49,607 nucleotides of DNA from Acidovorax sp. Its GTDB lineage: Bacteria > Pseudomonadota > Gammaproteobacteria > Burkholderiales > Burkholderiaceae_C. The translations under genes were made by a program, and so were the position numbers. The DNA lies in contig NZ_JAPUDY010000089.1 in assembly GCF_027492855.1 (NCBI RefSeq), forward strand, positions 1 through 49,607. The letters run 5' to 3'. Under the pieces are notes generated by a model. That model was not told where the DNA came from. It made no database searches and saw nothing but the letters and a program-made list of their open reading frames with translations. Below are positions 36,763 to 42,873 of the stretch, piece after piece; within the stretch, counting starts at the first letter, position 1; each line of letters starts with the position of its first letter.

Positions 36763-37308
36763 TTACTCGATGTACCACCGCTCCACGCTGGCACGAATGG
36801 CGGTGCTGACTTTCTCCGTATGCGCGTCGATGATCCCGCGCAGCCGTTCGATTGATTCAATCGTGACGGAATCGCGCCGCCCCTCGTTCATGGCCTTGGC
36901 TACTTGGTTGACGTTGCGCCCGATGGCAAGCAACTGATAGTTCGACTCGCCCAGCGCGTCGATTTCCTTCATGCCGAACTGAGGTTCGCGCGTAAGGCCC
37001 GCCCGGATCGCGTCAATGATCCAGCGCCGTTGCGAACAACGCTCAAGGTTGGAGCGTTCCAGCACGGCCAGCTTTTCGGATTTGGTCATGAGGATTTCAA
37101 ACCGCACCTTGGGTTCATCGTCGGGCGCTTCGCCCGTCTGGCGCATAGGCGGCGGTGATGGATTCTTGGCAGCCTTCTCTAGCTGCTGCTCGATGGCCTC
37201 TTTGATTGCTGCGCCGGGTGTCTTTCCAAGACCGGTGCAGTAATCCACCCAGCGCGCTTTGAGGTCTTCGCCCAGGTGGATGTTCATGGCACGGCTCGGT
37301 TTCTCCAT
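36763..37308 (-). CDS. mobC: MobC-family relaxosome protein
   Basis: 181 aa. The N-terminal part (MNIHLGEDLKARWVDYCTGL) is ribbon-helix-helix-like. The C-terminal part, LLAIGRNVNQVAKAMNEG with SQRRWIIDAIRAGL before it, is the signature of bacterial mobilization protein MobC, which helps a MOBP-type relaxase open oriT. GGAG lies just before ATG 37308. It points away from a nic-like sequence 81 bp upstream. The relaxase gene usually found downstream is missing and the SAMD9-like gene stands there instead. Confidence 0.85.
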   Translation of the reverse strand: MEKPSRAMNIHLGEDLKARWVDYCTGLGKTPGAAIKEAIEQQLEKAAKNPSPPPMRQTGEAPDDEPKVRFEILMTKSEKLAVLERSNLERCSQRRWIIDAIRAGLTREPQFGMKEIDALGESNYQLLAIGRNVNQVAKAMNEGRRDSVTIESIERLRGIIDAHTEKVSTAIRASVERWYIE

Positions 37309-37388
37309 AACAGCTCCAACAGGTCATGCAAACGTGAAAAGGGGGGATCAATGTGTAAGCTGTGCGCACAACATACCGGCGATTAGCC

Positions 37389-37396
37389 TATCCTGC
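37389..37396 (-). other. oriT candidate (IncP-type nic sequence)
   Basis: TATCCTGC matches the MOBP/IncP nic consensus (YATCCTG|Y; cleavage expected after G37395). It lies 80 bp upstream of mobC, the normal place for oriT. Strand assignment is tentative. Confidence 0.6.
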
Positions 37397-37420
37397 ATTA
37401 GTCCTCATCCTCTCGTTTTC

Positions 37421-37486
37421 TTGGTCATGACCAAATAAATCACTACTTCGCGGGGTCGTCTTCAAAATTTGGTCATGACCAAATTT
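37421..37486. promoter_or_regulatory. Two palindromic operators between oriT and the transfer-gene remnant
   Basis: TTGGTCATGACCAA at 37421-37434 and the longer perfect palindrome at 37465-37486 (AAATTT arms around GGTCATGACC). Centres are about 48 bp apart. A dimeric repressor is expected; none can be assigned. Confidence 0.6.
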
Positions 37487-37591
37487 CAGACGTATACCAG
37501 CATGAGTATTTGGATGTCGTCGCCCCATTTTTTACAAAGCCCGGATGCACTCCGCCATCCACTTTCAGGCGTCAAAGTGAGACAATAGCAA

Positions 37592-37840
37592 GCGCCAAAG
37601 CATCATGCTCTGGCGCGTTTAACCCCAAATCTGGGGCATCGACCTTCTACATAGCCCGCCACCCTGCTGGGGTAGGGCGCTCACAGTGAAAGCCTGAGCT
37701 GATGGCCGTAAGCGGCATGGCGACGTGGGAAGACACGTTGTGATAGCCCGCAAGGGTGCGCCCTCGGAAGGTGGGCAAGACTGCCGATAGCGTTGGCAGA
37801 GTGGCTGAAATGCCCGGTGTCCCTCCCTATTCAGGAGAGG
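37592..37840 (+). ncRNA. Unclassified structured leader or small RNA
   Basis: About 250 nt before the membrane-protein gene hold at least four consecutive hairpins: GCGCCA/TGGCGC (37592-37616), CCCCA/TGGGG (37623-37636), CGACGTG/CACGTTG (37721-37740) and CTGCC/GGCAG (37781-37799), with further local stems between. It ends at the ribosome site AGGAGAGG. The density of stems in a non-coding tract suggests a functional RNA. I do not recognise a known class. Confidence 0.45.
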
Positions 37841-37845
37841 CGAAC

Positions 37846-38322
37846 ATGGTTTCTTATATTCATCTGCCCATCGTGGCACTTTGCTCGTTCATATTGCTGG
37901 CAATATGGCGTTTGTGGGTCTGCATTGATCGGCTCGGCTTCCTACGCGAGGTTTCGCGCCGGGCTCCCAAGATGTTCCATGGCCATTTGCTGGCCGCCTT
38001 GCTTGCCATCATGCCGCTATTGATCGCGGCGGTAGCTTGGTCAGGCATCACCCTACCGCACCAAAACGCTCCGATGAATGCCTACCTTGCAGCATTCATG
38101 TCTGCGGCATGTCTCGGCGGGTGCCTGCTATTTCTCAAGAACACGGGGGAACGCCTCGCGCTCTCTTGGACCGGCTCGCGTGAAGGTGCCTTACGTGTCG
38201 TCGCCATGTTGCGCATCATCGACGCGGCCGAACTGGCCTATGCCCTGCAATACGTCCACGAACACGAAGCCAAAAATGGCCGGGTGATCGACACCGACAA
38301 CTTCCGCGAGGTGGGCAAATGA
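37846..38322 (+). CDS. Membrane protein of the transfer-gene remnant, unknown
   Basis: 158 aa with about three membrane helices (IVALCSFILLAIWRLWVCI, LLAALLAIMPLLIAAVAWSG, LAAFMSAACLGGCLLFL) and a C-terminal soluble part (MLRIIDAAELAYALQYVHEH). AGGAGAGG precedes ATG 37846. Its end overlaps the eexN start by 4 bp (ATGA), and virB6 follows, so the three form one operon. No family is recognised; a conjugation accessory role is inferred from context. Confidence 0.65.
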   Translation: MVSYIHLPIVALCSFILLAIWRLWVCIDRLGFLREVSRRAPKMFHGHLLAALLAIMPLLIAAVAWSGITLPHQNAPMNAYLAAFMSAACLGGCLLFLKNTGERLALSWTGSREGALRVVAMLRIIDAAELAYALQYVHEHEAKNGRVIDTDNFREVGK

Positions 38323-38582
38323 AAAAGCTCTCTATCGTCCTGGTCGCGCTCATGGCGTTGGCCGGCTGCAAAGAAGATCAACCCGTTGAAGTCGTTCAAA
38401 CCGTCGATTGGTACAAAACCCACGACGCCGAACGCATCGAAATGATCAAAAAATGCAAGAACAGTCCGGGCGAAATTGCCGGCACTCCGAATTGCATAAA
38501 TGCCAAATCGGCACACGATCAAACAATATTCGGCAGCCAAAATTTCAAAATTAAGGCCACCCCTCCCAAATTCACAAGGTAA
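38319..38582 (+). CDS. eexN: EexN-family entry-exclusion lipoprotein
   Basis: 87-aa lipoprotein: signal and lipobox LAGC (Cys17). The mature part has the EexN hallmark VDWYKTHDAERIEMIKKCKN and NCINAKSA with paired cysteines. Entry-exclusion lipoproteins sit in the envelope and stop a cell from receiving a second related plasmid. It overlaps the upstream membrane gene (ATGA) and is followed immediately by virB6, the usual neighbour in VirB-type operons. Confidence 0.88.
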   Translation: MKKLSIVLVALMALAGCKEDQPVEVVQTVDWYKTHDAERIEMIKKCKNSPGEIAGTPNCINAKSAHDQTIFGSQNFKIKATPPKFTR

Positions 38583-38591
38583 GTGGATGAT

Positions 38592-39692
38592 ATGGACGAA
38601 CTCACATTATTCACCTTCATTGGTGAAACGATCACGAACGCCACCAATGCGTTTATGGTGCCAGCGGCTAACGAATTAATATACAAGCTGCAAATGGCTG
38701 TTCTTGCCTGCGTCACGCTATACATCGTGATGTCTGGCTATGCGGTTGCAACTGGCTCGATGGAATCGCCGTTTTGGACGGTCATGAAGCAATGGGCAAA
38801 GATTCTGTTTATCGGCTATTTCGCCTTCACGGCTGACGGGTATCACGAACAAGTCGTGGGCACGCTGAACGGTATTGAAACTGGCCTCTCCGACGTTTTG
38901 AAAATCAGCGCTCCGGGTACGCCGCCTTCCACCATCTATCAAACGCTTGATGAGGTCGTGAACAAGGGCGCTCAACTGGCCTCTATCGCCTTGCAGCAAG
39001 CCAGCGATGCAGGATGGAACATCGGCGCAGCGGCATCGTGGTTCATTACTGGCATCTTCATTTCCATCGGAACCCTGATATTTTCCATCGTCGGCGGCGT
39101 GAATATCATCGTGGCGAAGTTCTCCCTTGCCGTGATGTTCGCCCTTGGCCCGTTTTTCATTGCGTGCGCCATGTTCCCGATGACCTCGCAGTTTTTCGAC
39201 AGGTGGATAGGTCAGGTGATGAATTACATTTTCACGATTGTGATTCTCGCCCTCATCATGTCCTTCGGCATCGTCGCATTTAATGGCTTCATCGGCGGCA
39301 TTGATTTGTCAGGTGAGGGCGTACAAAACCCCTATATCGCCGGGCTTCAAATGTTTGGCCTGACCCTGATTCTGAGCTGGATTGCCATGCAGGCGGGCAA
39401 CATGGCATCTGGCTTGGCAGGCGGCGTTTCCACCTCCGCGCTGTCACTGCGTCAAATCGCGTCGGGTGCAATGTCGCCGGCCCGTGCCGTGGGCGCTGCT
39501 CATAACGTGGTCAATCCCACATCAACCCGCCTTGACCCTCGCACCGGCCACCAGACGACAGCGCGGCGAGCCGAACACCTTGCTATGGGCCGCAGCGTGT
39601 GGGCGCGCAACCCCGCATATCGGGAAGCGATTAAGGAACGTTTGGCGTCGGCATGGGCCCAGCAGCCGGGCGGCGACGTGAAAGGTAAATAA
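38592..39692 (+). CDS. virB6: VirB6/TrbL-family type IV secretion channel protein
   Basis: 366 aa. About six membrane helices: VLACVTLYIVMSGYAVATG, ILFIGYFAF, WFITGIFISIGTLIFSIVGG, FSLAVMFALGPFFIACAMFP, IFTIVILALIMSFGIVAFNG and LTLILSWIAMQAGNMASGLA. The pattern FALGPFFIACAMFPMTSQFF and the Ala/Gly-rich soluble tail are typical of VirB6/TrbL, which spans the inner membrane in conjugation machines. I chose ATG 38592; an adjacent GTG at 38583 directly follows the eexN stop. No other secretion genes are present, so it cannot form a channel alone. Confidence 0.85.
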   Translation: MDELTLFTFIGETITNATNAFMVPAANELIYKLQMAVLACVTLYIVMSGYAVATGSMESPFWTVMKQWAKILFIGYFAFTADGYHEQVVGTLNGIETGLSDVLKISAPGTPPSTIYQTLDEVVNKGAQLASIALQQASDAGWNIGAAASWFITGIFISIGTLIFSIVGGVNIIVAKFSLAVMFALGPFFIACAMFPMTSQFFDRWIGQVMNYIFTIVILALIMSFGIVAFNGFIGGIDLSGEGVQNPYIAGLQMFGLTLILSWIAMQAGNMASGLAGGVSTSALSLRQIASGAMSPARAVGAAHNVVNPTSTRLDPRTGHQTTARRAEHLAMGRSVWARNPAYREAIKERLASAWAQQPGGDVKGK

Positions 39693-39695
39693 GCC

Positions 39696-39998
39696 ATGTT
39701 CAGCCAACTTGAACATGAAGCCCTGATGCGGCTCATGACCTATGCCACCGGCCACACGTCTGACAGCCAGCGAATTGCCCACTGGCTGCAAGAGTGGGAA
39801 CACACCGAAAACCCGCGCACGGCTAAAGCGCATGTGCCGGGCTTGGCGGGTGCCTATTCGCTCGATGTGGCAAAGGTAGCCGAAGCTGCGAAGCGCAATG
39901 GCGGCCGGCCTACGACGCTAGGCCGCCCGGAATACGCCTACAACATGCGAAACATTGAACACGTTTACCCCCTGCCGTCGTTAGAGCAGGAACCATAG
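39696..39998 (+). CDS. Hypothetical small protein after virB6
   Basis: 100 aa, starting 3 bp after the virB6 stop, so in the same operon. N-terminal helices (EHEALMRLMTYATGHTSDSQ) then a basic loop (AAKRNGGRPTTLGRPEYAYN). Soluble, no signal peptide. Function unknown; small genes like this recur at the ends of plasmid transfer operons. A terminator follows. Confidence 0.7.
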   Translation: MFSQLEHEALMRLMTYATGHTSDSQRIAHWLQEWEHTENPRTAKAHVPGLAGAYSLDVAKVAEAAKRNGGRPTTLGRPEYAYNMRNIEHVYPLPSLEQEP

Positions 39999-40009
39999 CA
40001 ACAGCCTCG

Positions 40010-40033
40010 ACCCCGCCTCGGCGGGGTTCTTTT
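40010..40033 (+). terminator. Intrinsic terminator ending the eexN-virB6 operon
   Basis: ACCCCGCC, loop tcg, GCGGGGT, then TCTTTT. Confidence 0.85.
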
Positions 40034-40085
40034 GGTGACAACGGATCTCCCTTGATCGCGCGGCACGTCACCATCTGCCTGGCTT

Positions 40086-40186
40086 GGTGACGCTGGCAAA
40101 TCGACCAGGTCGTTGCCCTGTCACCATTCGGAATCAAAAGCCGGATTCCGTAGGAATAGTAATAGCCTTACTACTACTATTCCTAC
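40086..40186. repeat. Cluster of strong hairpins
   Basis: Nested stem 40086-40125: GGTGAC/GTCACC outside, GGCAA/TTGCC, then CGACC/GGTCG inside. It is followed by GGAATC/GATTCC (about 40130-40149) and a 16-bp stem with one mismatch, 40150-40165 / 40171-40186. Role unknown: origin, resolution site or RNA. Confidence 0.6.
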
Positions 40187-40732
40187 TACCAGTCCCCGCT
40201 CCGCGCTCCGCTTGGGCAACCCCCTTCGGGTTGCATCCCGCGTCGGTTCTTGCCCGACTGGCTGCGGGGGCAGGCGCGGCGGGCGTTGCCCTTGACCTCC
40301 CCCTTGCCGAAAGGCTGTATAGCCTCCAGCGGCATCAAGGGTACGGCTTCGCCCACGTCCTCACCCGTTCGGTGCTCGCCTTCGGCTGCGCTCCGCATGC
40401 GGCCTCCGGGCGTGCCCTTGACACCACTTCCAGCCGAAAACCGAAGCCTTGGCCAGGATCGCAGCGCGCGGCCTGCCTTCGGCCAGCGGATGACGGGTCA
40501 AGGGGTTGGTGCGGCCCGCAGCCCATAGGGCGAGGACTCGGCCCCTTGACGCGGCAGGAGCGCCCCAAGCCTCCAGTCTGGGGGGCAGTCGAAGGAAGCG
40601 AAGCGCACCGCCCGCCTGCACCCCTGACGACAGAGGGCGACTCGCTCCCCTCGCTGGCGAGGGGCGGGGGGGGAGCAGCTACAGCGTCATGATTTGGGGT
40701 CGCTGCTTGCTGGCAACTGCATGTTGGATTGA
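40187..40732. other. GC-rich non-coding region of the element
   Basis: About 545 bp, much richer in G+C than the adjacent transfer genes. No open frame has a ribosome site or recognisable product. Several short repeats of the GCTTCGCCC/CTTCGG type are seen. It may be a decayed plasmid region. Confidence 0.4.
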
Positions 40733-40963
40733 CTAGCTGGACTTGTGGATGGAGGCAAAGAACGCTTGGACAGCTGCATCGACTTCCGCCGAGTTGGCGA
40801 CTTGGGGCGTGTGATTCTGTTGATCCGGCATGGGTATGACAAGGCGCACAGGCGCACCTGGAGTCACCGGAATTTCAGAGGCTCCGTCATCGCGCGGTAT
40901 CAGCAGATATTCCCCGCCATCATCGGCTGGCCGACGCTTGTAGGCCCTGCAATGCTCACTCAT
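40733..40963 (-). CDS. Hypothetical small plasmid protein
   Basis: 76 aa from ATG 40963, preceded by GGAAGAGGTGA, a convincing ribosome site (an earlier in-frame start at 41029 has none). Sequence: a basic N-terminus (CRAYKRRPADDGGEYLLIPR), a Pro-rich middle and a short C-terminal helix (EVDAAVQAFFASIH). No family recognised. It lies next to the iteron origin, so a replication or copy-control role is possible. Confidence 0.6.
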   Translation of the reverse strand: MSEHCRAYKRRPADDGGEYLLIPRDDGASEIPVTPGAPVRLVIPMPDQQNHTPQVANSAEVDAAVQAFFASIHKSS

Positions 40964-41165
40964 CACTTCACCTCTTCCTCTATGTCGAAACCCTATCGCA
41001 GGGGATGTGGGCAAGCTGCGCGTTTTCACGAAAGAAATCGCAGGATCAATTGCTTGTCCACCGTTTTGTAGAGAACAACTATTTGTCCATACATGAAAAC
41101 TACTTGGAGAGCTACTTGCCGGCCATCCGATTGTTGAAAATGCATTCTAAATCAATGACTTAAGT

Positions 41166-41359
41166 CTGAAATCGATACTTTTGTATCGGCGTTTCAGCGT
41201 GCCCGTATCGGTGTTTCAGCGTAACGATATCGGCGTTTCAGCGCGGATAACTTCAGCTGAAGGGATGAAATGCCTTGTCGGACAAGGATTTGCGCCACTT
41301 GGTGTCCGTATCGGCGTTTCAGCGTGGATAAATCTTGCCCGTCCACAGGCTCATCCACA
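41166..41359 (+). other. Iteron-type replication origin (oriV)
   Basis: Four direct iterons TATCGGCGTTTCAGCG (one with GGTG): 41183-41200, 41205-41222, 41228-41243, 41308-41325; a degenerate inverted copy is at 41166-41178. A DnaA-box-like TCATCCACA is at 41351-41359 and TTATCCATA at 41473-41481. An AT-rich tract precedes the array. It should be bound by the element's RepA. Confidence 0.85.
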
Positions 41360-41513
41360 GAATTTTGGTGACAGCCTTCCGGCCTGGCCAGCTCGCGGGT
41401 GTCGCCATCGCCGGGCTCTGCAGTTTCGGCGGTCGCTTGCGATCGGGCCTTGATGAGATCTGCAGGTATCAGTTATCCATAGCGCTGCGCGCCACCCGCA
41501 GGGCATGAAACGG

Positions 41514-41628
41514 GCGCGGCCCAAGCCAGGGCAGCCGCGCAAGGGCCGCCCCGCCGCACTGGCTGCGTCCCCCTCCCGTAGCGCGCAGCGCGTAGAGAGA
41601 GGGGGAAGGCGCGAAGCGACTCAGGGGG
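41514..41628 (-). repeat. Dispersed GC-rich repeat C, copy 2
   Basis: Inverted relative to 4862-4953, sharing CCCCCTGAGTCGCTTCGCG and GCGGGGCGGCCCTTGCGCGG. It is the only backbone-type repeat found inside the element and separates the origin from the IetAS genes. Confidence 0.75.
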
Positions 41629-41735
41629 TGTTTCATCTCAGCTGCCAAGACGTGCAGGAAGCGACCAGCACTGTGCGACTCACGCCAAACAAGAAGGTAA
41701 TTTTTCACAACCGACGGCTCAGACCCTGCAAACAT

Positions 41736-41770
41736 GGAACATAATTGCAATCATGTTCCAAATAGTTCCA
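41736..41770 (+). promoter_or_regulatory. Operator candidate of the ietAS operon
   Basis: TGGAACAT (41736-41743) and ATGTTCCA (41754-41761) form an 8-bp inverted repeat around AATTGCAATC. A third half-site GTTCCA is at 41765-41770. It lies 18-52 bp before the ietA ATG. The HTH at the IetA C-terminus could bind it. Confidence 0.55.
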
Positions 41771-41787
41771 TTTTGCACCGAGACCAT

Positions 41788-42873
41788 ATGAAAGAAGAAC
41801 TACGAAAGGAATGGTCAGCACTGATGCAAGAAGGCGCGAGCGGCCATGCCACTCGCTTCAAGCTTCGGGGGATGCGACTTGCCCAGTTGATGCGGAAAAC
41901 GGCCCCCGAGCTATCCGAAGCAATTTCTGCAGGTTTGAACGCAGCTCCGAGCTCCTTGACGCGCTTCGCTCCAAATGTGGTTCAGCGACCGGAAGTGCCA
42001 GAAGTGCTGGTCATTGAGGATGTACCGTTGTTGCCACAAGAGCCCATTTGGCCCGACACAGTAGAGATCAATTTGCACCGTTTGACTGCCGAGTGGTCCT
42101 CGCAGCCCGTACTACAGGAGGCAGGACTGACACCAGTGAGCACCGTCCTGTTGCACGGGCCACCAGGTGTCGGAAAGACCTTGGCGGCCCGCTGGCTCGC
42201 GCAGCAATTGGAGTTGCCGCTCGCGACGCTGAACATTTCCGCCACCATCAGCAGCTATCTCGGCAAGACCGGACAAAACATCACCCAGGCGATCGAATAC
42301 GCACGGACGACACCGTGCGTGCTTTTTCTCGATGAATTCGATGCTCTGGGAAAACGCCGCGATGATCAGCAGGATGTGGGCGAGTTGAAGCGCGTAGTCA
42401 ACGTGCTGCTGCAAGCGGTGGATTCGTGGAATGGCCCTTCACTGCTGGTTGCCGCAACCAACTTTGAGGACCTCCTTGATCCAGCGATATTGCGTCGATT
42501 TGAGTTAAGCATCCGGTTTCCGGCTCCGGGGCGTGCCCAAATTTCGCAGATCCTCAGGGCTCTGGACGTACCTGGTCCGCTGTCAACCGCGCTCGCTCCG
42601 AAATTCGAGGGGCGCCCATTGTCGGACGTGACCCGCCTAGTCATGCACGCTAGAAAGCGCGCCTTGTTGAGTCAAATGGATTTCTCGACAGCATTGCAGC
42701 TGTGCGCGCACGAACAGAGCCAACAGAAGTCAACCATCCAGTCGCGCAGGGAGATGGTCAGCTTGCTCCATGGCGCGGGGCAGAGTGCGCACCAAATCGC
42801 CCGGCAACTTCACACTACCCACACTACCGTCCTACGAGATCTGAAAACTATTCAGGGAGATGATCATGGCTGA
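41788..42873 (+). CDS. ietA: IetA-like AAA+ ATPase with C-terminal HTH
   Basis: 361 aa. AAA+ core: Walker A GPPGVGKT (124-131), Walker B VLFLDEFDAL (178-187), sensor-1 AATN and Arg finger in ILRRFE. The C-terminus, SAHQIARQLHTTHTTVLRDL, reads as a helix-turn-helix, which would let the ATPase also regulate its own operon. The protein overlaps and precedes a subtilase gene, the arrangement of IetAS, first described as a plasmid stability/incompatibility toxin-antitoxin pair in Agrobacterium and later reported as anti-phage. By analogy the ATPase controls or restrains the protease. I chose ATG 41788, after the palindromic operator; the in-frame ATG at 41734 lies inside it. Confidence 0.85.
   Translation: MKEELRKEWSALMQEGASGHATRFKLRGMRLAQLMRKTAPELSEAISAGLNAAPSSLTRFAPNVVQRPEVPEVLVIEDVPLLPQEPIWPDTVEINLHRLTAEWSSQPVLQEAGLTPVSTVLLHGPPGVGKTLAARWLAQQLELPLATLNISATISSYLGKTGQNITQAIEYARTTPCVLFLDEFDALGKRRDDQQDVGELKRVVNVLLQAVDSWNGPSLLVAATNFEDLLDPAILRRFELSIRFPAPGRAQISQILRALDVPGPLSTALAPKFEGRPLSDVTRLVMHARKRALLSQMDFSTALQLCAHEQSQQKSTIQSRREMVSLLHGAGQSAHQIARQLHTTHTTVLRDLKTIQGDDHG

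Noticed and set aside
37592-37840. Group II intron or known ribozyme
   Set aside because: No domain V-like hairpin, intron boundary or reverse transcriptase; the hammerhead-like CTGATG is not followed by the required core.
41166-41325. CRISPR array
   Set aside because: The 16-18-bp repeats have irregular short spacing (about 4 to 65 bp), no cas genes are present, and DnaA boxes lie beside them; this is an iteron origin.
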